31,481 nt of DNA from a virus, in the IMG/VR virus record IMGVR_UViG_3300047172_000047, positions 1 to 31,481 of that record, one strand, 5' to 3'. The first letter of the stretch is position 1, and each line of letters begins with the position of its first letter. Below are positions 21,032 through 28,536 of this stretch, piece by piece. The position numbers and the translations under genes were made by a program. The notes under the pieces are model-generated. The model had not been told where the DNA came from. It saw only the letters and a program-made list of their open reading frames with translations, and ran no database searches.

Positions 21032-21619
21032 ATGGCAAATCTTAGTGATAAAGCCGCGAACGTCACGAATAAGACGATAGCGGATTTCTACCGTGAAAGC
21101 CTTCCGGTTCATCGCGAATTAAAGGCCGCGCAGGAACTCGTTTCCAGCGTTAACGGTCGGCTTCGCAATATTTATAAACGCGCCAAGGAATCCGGCGTTT
21201 CGGAAAAAGCCATCGCCAGGCTGTTGAAAGAGCGGCTGCTCGATCCGGAAGAAGTGACGAAAGACCTGCATGACTACATCCGGGCGCGGGCGATCATTTC
21301 GCCGATGCCGCAGGAACAAGTGGACATGTTCGCCGAGCTGCTGTCTTCGTCAGTGGAAGCCGAAACCGCCGAATTAATCGCTCTGGATAAGGTTTACGAT
21401 GACGGGTATTTGGCCGGGTCCGAAGGCGGCAACCGCGACCGGAATCCCCATGCGCCAGGCAGTGAGCAATATGACGCTTGGGATCGTGCTTGGATCAAGG
21501 GCCAGGAGAAGATTGTCGCGAGCCTGACGCCGAAAAAACGAGGCCGGCCGCCGAAGCCCAAGGAGGGTAAGCTCGACCCGCAGGCTGAGGTTGTTGAAAA
21601 GGCGGAGGCCGCTGAGTGA
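21032..21619 (+). CDS. Coiled-coil protein with RMF-like motif and AT-hook-like tail
   Basis: I chose the ATG at 21032, which has a GAAAGGA site 6-12 nt upstream; 195 residues. Residues 20-110 are helical and charged (LKAAQELVSSVNGRLRNIYKRAKESG), recalling the GapR/DUF2312-like start. Residues 128-160 hold DDGYLAGSEGGNRDRNP and YDAWDRAWIKGQE, an RMF-like arrangement. The tail has KKRGRPPKPKEG, an AT-hook-like basic motif with RGRP core. This suggests a DNA- or RNA-binding protein. It overlaps the RuvC-like gene by one base (TGATG). Confidence 0.6.
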   Translation: MANLSDKAANVTNKTIADFYRESLPVHRELKAAQELVSSVNGRLRNIYKRAKESGVSEKAIARLLKERLLDPEEVTKDLHDYIRARAIISPMPQEQVDMFAELLSSSVEAETAELIALDKVYDDGYLAGSEGGNRDRNPHAPGSEQYDAWDRAWIKGQEKIVASLTPKKRGRPPKPKEGKLDPQAEVVEKAEAAE

Positions 21620-22146
21620 TGCCATCGGGTAACGGCATCATCGCCCTAGACCTCAGCCTGACAACAGGCTGGGCATATGGCTGCTTTGGCGAGCGACCTG
21701 TTTGGGGCAACTGGCGGCTGGGCCGCATGGAGAGCAGCGGCGAGGCGCTGGCGGTGTTGGAGGATTATGTTCACGAAGCGATCCTAAAATACCAGCCCCG
21801 CCTTCTCGCCTACGAAGCACCGATTCCGGCAAAACATAACCCTTCAAGTTCGGCGGTGATTGAGTTGCTGATCCAACTCGCGGGCATCGCCAAACTGATT
21901 TCGGTGCGTCATCGGATTCCGTATTTCCATCAGAATGTTGGAGAAGCGCGCAAGCGTGTTCTTGGCACGGCGCCGAGGGGAAAATCCGACGAGGTCAAGC
22001 CGGTGATTATTGACTGGGCGAAAGGGCGCGGTTGGAACCCGGTGCAGGATGATGAAGCGGATGCGTTGCTGCTTTTGTCGTATGCCACGGTGGTGAAAGA
22101 CAAGACCGGAAAGGCGCATTTCATGCGGCATGGTGACGTGATTTGA
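21619..22146 (+). CDS. RuvC-like Holliday junction resolvase
   Basis: From ATG 21619 (175 residues); a GTG one codon earlier is also possible. The RNase H-fold catalytic set is present: Asp11 ([13 protein letters not shown]), Glu66 (LLAYEAPIP) and Asp144/Asp148 ([11 protein letters not shown]). Such phage resolvases cut branched recombination or packaging intermediates. Length and spacing fit phage RuvC-like enzymes. It lies in the early replication region and overlaps the next gene by 4 nt. Confidence 0.85.
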   Translation: MPSGNGIIALDLSLTTGWAYGCFGERPVWGNWRLGRMESSGEALAVLEDYVHEAILKYQPRLLAYEAPIPAKHNPSSSAVIELLIQLAGIAKLISVRHRIPYFHQNVGEARKRVLGTAPRGKSDEVKPVIIDWAKGRGWNPVQDDEADALLLLSYATVVKDKTGKAHFMRHGDVI

Positions 22147-22970
22147 AAAAAACCGACACGTGGATGCAGCTTTATATTGGTGATTACCTTGCCGATACGA
22201 TGCGGCTGACCACGCTGCAACATGGCGCGTATTTGCTGCTGCTGATGGAATACTGGCGCCAGGGACCTCTACCAGATGACGACGGCCAGTTGGCGGCCAT
22301 CGCAAAGATGGACGTCAAGGCATGGAAAAAGGATGCAGCGGGGCCCGTTCGGCGGTTCTTCACTGTCGAAGCGGACGGGTTGCTGCACCAAAAACGGGCC
22401 GACATTGAACGGGAAAAAGCCGCCGTGATTTCACTCGCCAGGTCACGCACCGGAAAAACCGGGGCCGAAAATAGATGGCAAAAGGAACCGAAAACCGATG
22501 ACAAACCGAGGGCAAATGCCATGGCAAATGCCATGGCAAACGCTATGGCAAACGACCCGCAAAACGCATGGCAAAACGATGCACCTTCACCTTCACCTTC
22601 ACAAAGAAAGAAAGAAAGAAGAAGTGAACCCCCTGTTATCCCCCCTTCGACCGCCGACGCCGATCCTGGCGGATCGGCCAAACGACCCAAGCGCATCGCG
22701 GCCAGGATACCCGATGGCTGGATTCCGTCGCTGGATGATCGGCTTTTCGCGGTCAATCTCGGGCTGGACCCCGATGCGGTGGCGGCAAATTTTCGGGATT
22801 ACTGGATCGGGACGGGCAAACCGATGGCGGATTGGTCCGCGACTTGGCGCAACTGGTGCCGCCGTCAGGCGAGGGATTCGCCGGTGAACGGGCGAGGTCC
22901 GCCGCCAAAGCCAACTTCGGGATGGGCGGAACAAGCCCGCCAAAAAGCTGAACTTTTCGGAGATATTTGA
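22143..22970 (+). CDS. DUF1376 (YdaU-like) replication protein
   Basis: It starts with TTG at 22143 in a TTGA overlap; 275 residues. Residues 6-75 have the DUF1376 pattern: [32 protein letters not shown]. The middle is low-complexity, with ANAMANAM repeats and a Ser/Pro/Lys/Arg-rich run coded by microsatellites. The C-terminal part ([27 protein letters not shown]) resembles the DnaT/primosomal end seen in phage replication proteins. It probably loads or recruits host helicase at the phage origin; no origin iterons are visible in it. Confidence 0.8.
   Translation: MKKTDTWMQLYIGDYLADTMRLTTLQHGAYLLLLMEYWRQGPLPDDDGQLAAIAKMDVKAWKKDAAGPVRRFFTVEADGLLHQKRADIEREKAAVISLARSRTGKTGAENRWQKEPKTDDKPRANAMANAMANAMANDPQNAWQNDAPSPSPSQRKKERRSEPPVIPPSTADADPGGSAKRPKRIAARIPDGWIPSLDDRLFAVNLGLDPDAVAANFRDYWIGTGKPMADWSATWRNWCRRQARDSPVNGRGPPPKPTSGWAEQARQKAELFGDI
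22511..22556 (+). repeat. 12-bp tandem repeat in the replication gene
   Basis: The unit GGCAAATGCCAT occurs at 22511-22522 and 22523-22534, followed by GGCAAACGCTAT (22535-22546) and a partial GGCAAACGAC. It codes for the repeated Ala-Asn-Ala-Met stretch of the DUF1376 protein. The 12-bp unit keeps the frame. Confidence 0.9.
22585..22624 (+). repeat. Hexamer and tetramer microsatellites in the replication gene
   Basis: CTTCAC is repeated three times (22585-22602), then AAAG four times (22603-22618) and AAG twice (22619-22624). The tetramer run would shift the reading frame if it gained or lost one unit, cutting off the C-terminal DnaT-like part. No such change is seen here; the frame is intact. 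Confidence 0.9.
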
Positions 22971-22972
22971 CC

Positions 22973-23704
22973 ATGCGCGCCGCACTGACAGAGCACAAAG
23001 CCCATTCGATCCAGCCGCTTTCCACGCTGCCGCCATCGCTGGAAGCCGCGGTGCAGGGGTTCGCGGAACCGGTGCGTGACGGGCATTACGTCCGGCCGCC
23101 GGACCCATCGCCCGCCGTGGTCCAGATGGCCCGCGTCACCCTGATCGAGGCGTTTGGAAGCTGCGCGGCGGTGCGGCCCGACATTCTCCGGGCTTGGTTT
23201 GGCAGGCTGGTGGACGCCTTGCCGATTGGCGGTGCCAAGGATGACCCGAACCGCGTCAGGAACGCCCTGAGCGCGTTGGCGACCACATGCGGGGAGTTTC
23301 CAGCCGAGTGTTTCACCGCCGAAACGCTGAAAGTCACGCTTCAAAAATGCCGGTTTTTTCCGACAGGCGCCGAACTTTTTGAGATTTTGGACCCGATCAA
23401 CCGGCGGGTGAAAGCACGGGCGACGGCGATCAAACAGATTGCGGATTTCGTGCCGAAACCCGATGAGTGGACCGGGCCAACCACCGACGACGAACGCGCG
23501 CAGATGGCGCAGAAAATGCGGGCGCTGGCGGAAAACATGGTGGCGACCGCCGCGGTTCGAGCACCAGAAACGCCCAAAGTCGAGCCGAAATATCTGACGA
23601 AACTGCAACTGGCGATTGGCGCGCATCCGGACGTTCTGGCGATCCGGCCGGACCTACGCAAAGCGCTGGCGGACCACGAAGCGAGCCAAGCAGCGCGGCG
23701 GTGA
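22973..23704 (+). CDS. Unidentified protein in the replication operon
   Basis: I chose the ATG at 22973, with a GGAG site 11 nt upstream, over the in-frame TTG at 22967; 243 residues. It is largely helical (VQMARVTLIEAFGSC, LRAWFGRLVDALP, FTAETLKVTLQKCRFFPTGAELFEIL) with an FPTGAE turn like those of small replication/loader proteins. I see no Walker A motif. Its position right after the DUF1376 gene suggests a replication accessory role. It overlaps the next gene by one base. Confidence 0.6.
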   Translation: MRAALTEHKAHSIQPLSTLPPSLEAAVQGFAEPVRDGHYVRPPDPSPAVVQMARVTLIEAFGSCAAVRPDILRAWFGRLVDALPIGGAKDDPNRVRNALSALATTCGEFPAECFTAETLKVTLQKCRFFPTGAELFEILDPINRRVKARATAIKQIADFVPKPDEWTGPTTDDERAQMAQKMRALAENMVATAAVRAPETPKVEPKYLTKLQLAIGAHPDVLAIRPDLRKALADHEASQAARR

Positions 23705-24039
23705 TGATCACGCTGGAAAATCTTTCTCCCGCTTGGTGGACGGTGGTGGCGATCAAGGTTTTTGACGCCGGCCACCGGGATTTGCAGTGGGACTGGCTGT
23801 GCAGCAACCGCGATGCCGGCGAGATCATCACCCGTGTGCGTGATGGCCGGCTGATCCAGTGCAACCGCAAGGTCGCGGACGGGCATTACGAATTGGTGGT
23901 GCGCGTCCCGAAAAACGCGCCGATTCTGGACCCACAGAAGGCCGCTGAGCGGGGTAAGCCTGTTTTTGGCATCGGCAGGACCACCACAAACTACGATGCC
24001 CTCCTGGAAGCCGCTCGTAAGCGGGAAAGGACTGAATGA
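23704..24039 (+). CDS. Unknown small protein
   Basis: From ATG 23704, 111 residues, starting in a TGATG overlap and ending in an ATGA overlap with the next gene. The N-terminal half is beta-rich with Trp residues (AWWTVVAIKVFDAGHRDLQWDWL); the end is basic (LEAARKRERTE). No motif is recognised. Coupled translation supports that it is made. Confidence 0.55.
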   Translation: MITLENLSPAWWTVVAIKVFDAGHRDLQWDWLCSNRDAGEIITRVRDGRLIQCNRKVADGHYELVVRVPKNAPILDPQKAAERGKPVFGIGRTTTNYDALLEAARKRERTE

Positions 24040-24254
24040 TGGCGACATTGGCGTTATGGCTGCTGCTGGCGTTCGGTGCCGGGGTAGGCGTTGGCGGCTT
24101 TGTGGCGGCCGGAGCAATGGCGAAGTTTTTGATGGTGATCCTGCGCCATTTCGACGGTGAGTCGTGGGATGACCCGGATGGCGGAATTGAAATATCCGGC
24201 CTCCCAAAAGCCGAGTTGCTGGAATTTCCGAAGCCGAAGCGAGGCGGAAAATGA
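24036..24254 (+). CDS. Small membrane protein
   Basis: From ATG 24036 (or 24039), 72 residues. It has one membrane segment near the start (LALWLLLAFGAGVGVGGFVAAGAM) and a soluble acidic/basic tail ending in KPKRGGK. It overlaps the methyltransferase gene by 4 nt. I do not recognise the family. Confidence 0.55.
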   Translation: MMATLALWLLLAFGAGVGVGGFVAAGAMAKFLMVILRHFDGESWDDPDGGIEISGLPKAELLEFPKPKRGGK

Positions 24255-25201
24255 AGCCGCTTGCGGTTGAATTATTCTGTGGTTTGTTTGGCTGGTCAGA
24301 GGGTTTGATCGCGGAAGGGTATGAGGTTATCGGGTTTGATATTGAGGACATGCACCAATCAATCGGGCTGACGCGGCAACCGGAAAAACGCCTCGTCATT
24401 CAAGATGTTCTTACCCTACACGGCTCGCAATTCCGTGACGCCGCGCTGATCGTTGCATCGCCGCCATGCCAGTTTTTCAGCTACACCGCGATGCCATGGT
24501 CCCGCGCGAAGGCGCTTGCTGCTGAGGTCCGCGCCGATCCTGCGCGGCTGGCGAAAGAATTGGCGCTGTTCAACGCCTGCTTTCGCATCCAGAGCGAGGC
24601 TTGCGAGGCGGCTGGACGCCATATTCCCATGATTGTGGAAAATGTGCGGGGGGCGATTCCGTGGGTGGGAAGATCGCGTTATAATTTTGGTTCGTTCCAC
24701 TTGTGGGCGGATGTTCCCGCGCTGATGCCGCCGATTGCACCGCGCACATTGCAGAAAGTGCCGGGATTTCGCTTTGACGGCTCTGGAAAGACTTTCCAGA
24801 GCGCGGCCGTGGCATCGGAAGGGTTCAAAACCGCCGTCATGAATTGGTCCAACCGCGAGTTGCACGGCCAGGATTTTACGCGGATTGCTGGCCAGCAGGC
24901 GTTGAAAAACCCGAATCACGTCAACCGGCGCGATACCCGGCATCTGACCAATACGGTTGAACATGCGGAAGCCAGAAAGCATCACGGCGATTGGTTTCTT
25001 GATCCGACATGCCCATCGCGGCAGGGTGGCCAAGTCAAGGTAGCGGATGGGCGCAAAGGTGCGGGTGCGGGTGCGAAATGGTTTGACGGCAACCTTTGTG
25101 TCAAGTCCTCAAATTCACCAGCGCGGAAAGCCGCTAGCGCCATGATCGCGAAAATTCCACTGGCTTTATCCACCCATATTGCGCGGGTGTTTCATCCATG
25201 A
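24251..25201 (+). CDS. Cytosine-C5 DNA methyltransferase (orphan)
   Basis: This 316-residue product has the C5-methyltransferase motifs: I (VELFCGLFGWSEGL, residues 6-19) for AdoMet, IV (ASPPCQFFSY, with catalytic Cys73) and VI (MIVENVRG, Glu130). Motif I has LFCG rather than the usual F-x-G-x-G, so it is divergent. The target-recognition part (residues 140-290) is not recognisable. No restriction gene lies nearby, so it probably protects the phage against host restriction or regulates. It overlaps the next gene by 4 nt. Confidence 0.85.
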   Translation: MKPLAVELFCGLFGWSEGLIAEGYEVIGFDIEDMHQSIGLTRQPEKRLVIQDVLTLHGSQFRDAALIVASPPCQFFSYTAMPWSRAKALAAEVRADPARLAKELALFNACFRIQSEACEAAGRHIPMIVENVRGAIPWVGRSRYNFGSFHLWADVPALMPPIAPRTLQKVPGFRFDGSGKTFQSAAVASEGFKTAVMNWSNRELHGQDFTRIAGQQALKNPNHVNRRDTRHLTNTVEHAEARKHHGDWFLDPTCPSRQGGQVKVADGRKGAGAGAKWFDGNLCVKSSNSPARKAASAMIAKIPLALSTHIARVFHP

Positions 25202-25707
25202 GCGACGAATTCATCATCACGCCGGAATATGTGGTCAAATCCTTCGCCATGGCATTCGCGGTGCTGGTCCGGTTGCCAAATTCGCACCTGACGCCCGTGC
25301 TTTCCCAGATGCGGCAGGAAATTGTCTCGGACAAAATGGACTGGCCGGATGAAAAAACCCGCGTGAGGTCCGCAACGCCTGCGGCGGCGCACATCACGGC
25401 AATGGATGAAATTTTCCTCTGGCTGGGGTTTGTTCCAAATCGCGTGGAGCGCCGAATTATCCTCAAGCGTTCCGTCACCAAGGGCACCGGCCAACCGGCC
25501 AGAACATGGCGATCAATCGGCCGGGAGATGCACGTGGAGCACAAAACGGTGAAGGCTTGGCATAACCGTGGGATTGACCGGATTGTCATTGCGCTAAACC
25601 AGGGTCGAGGGAACTTCCTGCCGGACCCGAAATTTCCCCGCGCCTACGACATCACGGTTCTGGATGCGGCGGAGGTTGCCGAGGATTCTGGCCGTCGCGG
25701 TTTCTGA
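25198..25707 (+). CDS. DUF6362-like HTH protein, last rightward early gene
   Basis: From ATG 25198, 169 residues. It has the helical, Trp/Arg-rich character of DUF6362-type proteins of alphaproteobacterial phages: VKSFAMAFAVLVRLPNSH, a middle IFLWLGFVPNRVERRIILKR block, and RTWRSIGREMHVEHKTVKAWHNRGID, a likely HTH. It is the last gene of the rightward early operon and converges with the leftward gene at 25652-25924, overlapping by 56 bp. Related proteins are sometimes placed near terminase genes; a regulatory role is possible. Confidence 0.65.
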   Translation: MSDEFIITPEYVVKSFAMAFAVLVRLPNSHLTPVLSQMRQEIVSDKMDWPDEKTRVRSATPAAAHITAMDEIFLWLGFVPNRVERRIILKRSVTKGTGQPARTWRSIGREMHVEHKTVKAWHNRGIDRIVIALNQGRGNFLPDPKFPRAYDITVLDAAEVAEDSGRRGF

Positions 25708-25924
25708 CGCGCCAATCCGCCGGCGGGGGGTTGGCGGCGATGGTGCGAGCAATGAAGCGCAGCCACGCGACCAGCCCATCAGGCGGCTTCTTACCCGCGC
25801 CATCCCCGGTATATTCTGCCCAGCCGCGGGCAGTACGGTCATTGCACCCCATGCGCCTGGCCAGCTCGCGAATGGGCCAGCCGATTTCCCGGCACAGATT
25901 GCCGATTTCAGTCTCTTCCGCCAC
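25652..25924 (-). CDS. Small HTH-like protein, end of the leftward island
   Basis: From GTG 25924, with a GGGAG site upstream, this encodes 90 residues. Residues 15-40 (WPIRELARRMGCNDRTARGW) look like a helix-turn-helix. The C-terminal 20 residues are Pro/Arg-rich, coded in the 56-bp overlap with the convergent DUF6362-like gene and possibly non-functional. It overlaps the gene upstream by 17 nt. Function is unknown, DNA binding is likely. Confidence 0.55.
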   Translation of the reverse strand: MAEETEIGNLCREIGWPIRELARRMGCNDRTARGWAEYTGDGAGKKPPDGLVAWLRFIARTIAANPPPADWRVRNRDGQNPRQPPPHPEP

Positions 25925-26105
25925 GGTTCACACTCCCTGCCAAAAATACGAAATAAAACGGCCGACCGAACAGCCGAAAGCCGCGGCGCCAATCAATCCG
26001 GTGCGCGACCTCATACCGCGCGCCGAGATGCAACCGAATGGCGTCACACTGCGCGGGTGAAAGGCTCGCGCGGATATCGGCCGGCAGGCGGGCCAACACG
26101 CTCAC
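25908..26105 (-). CDS. Small protein, unknown
   Basis: The GTG at 26105 overlaps the preceding stop (GTGA), giving 65 residues. The product is Arg-rich with a helical start (LARLPADIRASLSPAQCDAIRLHLG) and a hydrophobic stretch (FGRPFYFVFLAG). No family is recognised. Coupled overlap is the main support. Confidence 0.5.
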   Translation of the reverse strand: MSVLARLPADIRASLSPAQCDAIRLHLGARYEVAHRIDWRRGFRLFGRPFYFVFLAGSVNRGGRD

Positions 26106-26284
26106 TTGCCCGCTTCCTTTTGCGCGTTGATCCAATCCATGAGCGTATCCTGGCGCGGCGCCTTGCGGCCCCGCACGTCCCGGTAAACCGCGAACAAATC
26201 AGGTTGAATTTTTGTTGGCGGGTTGCTCTCAGATGGTGCCAGGTCACCCGTGTAATCGCCATCCAGGGTGAAGGGCTGGGTCAT
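26102..26284 (-). CDS. Small protein, unknown
   Basis: From ATG 26284, 60 residues, overlapping neighbours by 4 nt on both sides. The first half is disordered and acidic, the second (YRDVRGRKAPRQDTLMDWINAQKEA) basic and helical. No family is recognised. Confidence 0.5.
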   Translation of the reverse strand: MTQPFTLDGDYTGDLAPSESNPPTKIQPDLFAVYRDVRGRKAPRQDTLMDWINAQKEAGK

Positions 26285-26511
26285 TTGCGGACCTCCACGA
26301 TCATGACGCCCAGATCCAGGAACGCGCCCTCATCGGCCTCGTTATAGACCTCCCAGCGGGTGTTTTCGCGCGGGTCGCGTTTGGGTTCCGGCTCATCCGC
26401 CGCCAGCGTCTCAATCCCGAAATGCTGCCGCGCGGCTGTCAACGCATGGTCGCGTGACACGCACACCATCGGCCTGGCTGCATCCGGCAGATAAAGATGA
26501 AACCGCGCCAT
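26281..26511 (-). CDS. Small protein, unknown
   Basis: From ATG 26511, 76 residues, overlapping the next gene by 4 nt. It starts with a beta strand (ARFHLYLPD), has a helix (RDHALTAARQHFG), a charged middle (EPEPKRDPRENTRWEVY) and a final strand (LDLGVMIVEV). No motif is recognised. It lies directly downstream of the transposase-like gene, 23 nt apart. Confidence 0.5.
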   Translation of the reverse strand: MARFHLYLPDAARPMVCVSRDHALTAARQHFGIETLAADEPEPKRDPRENTRWEVYNEADEGAFLDLGVMIVEVRK

Positions 26512-26534
26512 GTTATTTCCCGAAATTGTCCATT

Positions 26535-26966
26535 TTAAGGCTTGACCGCTACATGCAGCACACCATCCATCTCCACCAAGCCAGACAACAGCGCGCCGTC
26601 ATCCACCAGCGCCGCGCGGATGCGGTGCATCATAGACCAGACTGTAGGCCGGCGCATCTCAAGATCGCGCGCCGCCTGCATCGCGGAAAGCCCCTTTTTG
26701 GCGTGAAGCATAAGGGCAATCAGCAAAAACCACCGCTGCAAGTCGATGTGCGAATTGTGGAAAATCGTGCCGACAGTAGCCGAAAAGGACCTCTCGCATG
26801 ACCAACATTGCAGACGATCAAACTGCGATTTTTCCGCTTTGCGCGCCACCGTATCCGCGCCACAGGCCGGGCAATGTATCCCATTCGGCCAGCGCACCTG
26901 CTCTAAATGAGAAATCGCCGCCTCCCTGTCCGGGAAGCGGCGATAAATCTCAACTAAAGAGGTCAT
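26535..26966 (-). CDS. IS1595-type transposase-like zinc-ribbon/HTH protein without nuclease domain
   Basis: I chose the ATG at 26966, which has a GGAGGA site (the frame extends further without one); 143 residues. It matches the N-terminal part of IS1595/ISXO2-type transposases: RWPNGIHCPACG (Cys32, Cys35), CWSC (Cys54, Cys57), FSATVGTIFHNSHIDLQRWF, KKGLSAMQAARDLEMRRPTVWSMMHRIRAAL. In the transposases this is followed by the DDE nuclease domain starting V-E-x-D-E; here VEMDG is followed by eight residues and a stop. No inverted repeats or second transposase part lie around it. It appears to be a separate DNA-binding protein in the phage operon. Confidence 0.8.
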   Translation of the reverse strand: MTSLVEIYRRFPDREAAISHLEQVRWPNGIHCPACGADTVARKAEKSQFDRLQCWSCERSFSATVGTIFHNSHIDLQRWFLLIALMLHAKKGLSAMQAARDLEMRRPTVWSMMHRIRAALVDDGALLSGLVEMDGVLHVAVKP

Positions 26967-27223
26967 TTTGTCCTCCAAAATTCTTGCGCCAGATAATTTT
27001 CCCCGCGCCAAACGATAACCGCATCATGGGGCAAAACATCAAGGCGGTGCAGAACATCCTTAGACCGCACCTCTGCTATAATCAGAAAGCCCCACAAGTT
27101 AGAATCGCAGTTATGGAGGGCTTCTTCAATGCTTTTGCCCTCGGAGAGAGCGTTCATGGATGCTGTGGAGTATCCGACAAAACGCGGCGGCACATTTTTG
27201 GAACGATTAGGATGGTTTACCAT
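26963..27223 (-). CDS. Small protein, unknown
   Basis: From ATG 27223, with a GGGAGG site upstream, 86 residues. It has a basic start (VNHPNRSKNVPPRF), a helix (MNALSEGKSIEEALHNC) and a beta-rich end (LWGFLIIAEVRSKDVLHRL, DAVIVWRG). It overlaps the transposase-like gene by 4 nt, so the two are probably expressed together. I do not recognise the family. Confidence 0.55.
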   Translation of the reverse strand: MVNHPNRSKNVPPRFVGYSTASMNALSEGKSIEEALHNCDSNLWGFLIIAEVRSKDVLHRLDVLPHDAVIVWRGENYLAQEFWRTK

Positions 27224-27424
27224 TTATGCAACCTCCCATTCGTTCACTCGCGGAGTGGCTCCGGCTTTCAGCCAGTCAATCAGGGCGGAAGCATCGCGGA
27301 CGGTGAGGCTACTGATGCTCTTAACGTCGCCGGAGAAATCCTGGTAGGCGGCGATGCCGCTGGTGAAACCGGCTTTCTTGGCGAGGAAGCTGATAAATCT
27401 GGTTTGCTTGTCGGAAGCGTACAT
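27224..27424 (-). CDS. Small protein, first gene after an internal promoter
   Basis: I chose the ATG at 27424, with a GGAGACA site upstream; 66 residues. It is basic at the start (ASDKQTRFISFLAKKAG) and helical at the end (TVRDASALIDWLKAG). Its stop abuts the next start. A promoter-like pair lies 62-90 nt upstream (27486-27514). No family is recognised. Confidence 0.55.
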   Translation of the reverse strand: MYASDKQTRFISFLAKKAGFTSGIAAYQDFSGDVKSISSLTVRDASALIDWLKAGATPRVNEWEVA

Positions 27425-27485
27425 TTCTTGTCTCCGCCCCTGAACCCCGAGGCGCGGGCTGAACCACACCGGCTCAGTGATTATG

Positions 27486-27514
27486 GATATAGAGGATCAA
27501 AAGATAAATGGCAA
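27486..27514 (-). promoter_or_regulatory. Leftward promoter candidate
   Basis: On the minus strand TTGCCA (27509-27514) and TATATC (27486-27491) are separated by 17 nt, a close fit to a sigma-70 promoter. It lies in the gap between the gene ending at 27536 and the gene starting at 27424. It would drive the genes from 27424 down to 25652. Confidence 0.6.
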
Positions 27515-27535
27515 GCCTTAAAACGTACAAATCCG

Positions 27536-28195
27536 TTATTTCCTCCCCTGCAAAAACGCGGCCACCGCCGCCGCGCGTTCGGCCTCGGACGCAAACCCCT
27601 TGTGCCAGTCATGCACCTTGCACCCGGCCTGAAAAACTTTCGCGTAGAGCTGCACACCCTCCCGGCCTTTGCGGGTTTTGTAGGGCTTGCCGTACAAATA
27701 CGCCACGCGCCCGGCCACGCCATCCACGCGCACCGAGCCCTCCGGTATTGCGCGGCGGCCTTCCGCCGATGCCATCGCTGCCGGCGAGGGTTCTGGAATC
27801 ACAATGTCCTGCATGTCACATTCTCCATAAAATTCCGCCCGGCTTTCGCCGCTAAACGCCTCAATTTCGCGCTCCCAAAGGGCACATTGGTCATCCAGCG
27901 TGTAAACCGGCTCACCGCCAAGCTCGCGGTCAATCGCGTCAATCAGGTCCCCGATATCCGGCCTGTCCGCGCAGTCGCCGAAATACCCGGCTTCCCATGC
28001 CGCCAGCGCGGCATCATCCGGGCAAAGCCCGGAATCCACCCGCACCAGCTTGCGCCGAAATGGCCGGTCGCGGTGCCAGGCATCCGCCTGTATCGCGCGC
28101 AATTCGCCAGACCCTACGGTATCAAGCTGGCCACGAAATAGCCGAATCCCGCCCTGATCGGCCAGGAATTCGCAAAGGGATTGCATGGTGCTCAT
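27536..28195 (-). CDS. Unknown 219-residue phage protein
   Basis: From ATG 28195 (a second ATG is three codons on), with a GGGG site upstream. The start overlaps the preceding stop by 4 nt. The product has two parts: residues 1-120 with a QGGIRLFRGQLDTVGSGELRA opening and acidic helices, and residues 125-219 with a Gly/Lys-rich beta part (GKPYKTRKGREGVQLYAKVF) and a helical end. It is the longest gene of the island. I do not recognise its family. Confidence 0.6.
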   Translation of the reverse strand: MSTMQSLCEFLADQGGIRLFRGQLDTVGSGELRAIQADAWHRDRPFRRKLVRVDSGLCPDDAALAAWEAGYFGDCADRPDIGDLIDAIDRELGGEPVYTLDDQCALWEREIEAFSGESRAEFYGECDMQDIVIPEPSPAAMASAEGRRAIPEGSVRVDGVAGRVAYLYGKPYKTRKGREGVQLYAKVFQAGCKVHDWHKGFASEAERAAAVAAFLQGRK

Positions 28196-28320
28196 TGATC
28201 AATCCCCCGATCAATGCACGTTGCCGTCGCGGTGCAATTCGCCGCTACCGCATATTCATGCGCGAACAGGCCGAAGGCCGCCAAAAAAGCCAAGGCAAAA
28301 ATGAGGATAAAAACTCGCAT
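28192..28320 (-). CDS. 42-residue protein with signal peptide or membrane anchor
   Basis: From ATG 28320, with a GGAG site upstream, 42 residues. The first 20 residues form a hydrophobic segment (VFILIFALAFLAAFGLFA), followed by a soluble tail with two Cys (Cys29 and Cys35). It overlaps the next gene by 4 nt. A promoter with the dyad CCGCATAATGCGG lies upstream. It may be an exported or membrane peptide. Confidence 0.55.
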   Translation of the reverse strand: MRVFILIFALAFLAAFGLFAHEYAVAANCTATATCIDRGIDQ

Positions 28321-28364
28321 CTGGAACACTCCACGATATGGCCGGATAAGTCCGCGCCGTTGTG

Positions 28365-28394
28365 ATGATAGACCGCATTATGCGGAGTAGTCAA
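28365..28394 (-). promoter_or_regulatory. Leftward promoter with a dyad in the spacer (copy A)
   Basis: On the minus strand TTGACT (28389-28394) and TATCAT (28365-28370) are 18 nt apart, a near-consensus pair. The spacer contains a perfect dyad, CCGCA-TTA-TGCGG on the plus strand, at 28373-28385. The dyad ends 53 nt upstream of the ATG at 28320. A factor bound to it would sit between -35 and -10. The same dyad with the same 18-nt spacing recurs at 28819-28831. Confidence 0.65.
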
Positions 28395-28398
28395 GCCA

Positions 28399-28536
28399 TT
28401 ATTTTAGGATTTCGGCACATTCCAACAATTCGACCAGTTTGCGCGCCCATTCAGCGGCATACCGATCTTTGCCGCATTGCTTGTAGGCGATGGCTTTAGC
28501 CAAAGCGGTATTCACCGCCGAACGATCAACCGCCAT
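28399..28536 (-). CDS. 45-residue protein, unknown
   Basis: From ATG 28536 (TGATG overlap with the preceding gene), 45 residues. Helical and basic: LAKAIAYKQCGKDRYAAEWARKLVELLEC. It lies between the two dyad promoters. No motif is recognised. Confidence 0.5.
   Translation of the reverse strand: MAVDRSAVNTALAKAIAYKQCGKDRYAAEWARKLVELLECAEILK

Noticed and set aside
19088-21066. Long minus-strand frames opposite the Cro-like to RMF-like genes
   Set aside because: They are Arg/Pro-rich reads opposite GC-rich genes, without ribosome sites or recognisable motifs.
25594-25992. A longer minus-strand frame over the convergent gene ends
   Set aside because: It lies over the better-supported HTH gene in a different frame and has no ribosome site.
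26535-26966. A complete insertion sequence
   Set aside because: The nuclease domain is missing and no terminal inverted repeats or target duplications are visible.
26798-28141. A 447-codon plus-strand frame through the leftward island
   Set aside because: It lies opposite several well-supported small genes, has no ribosome site and its product looks random.
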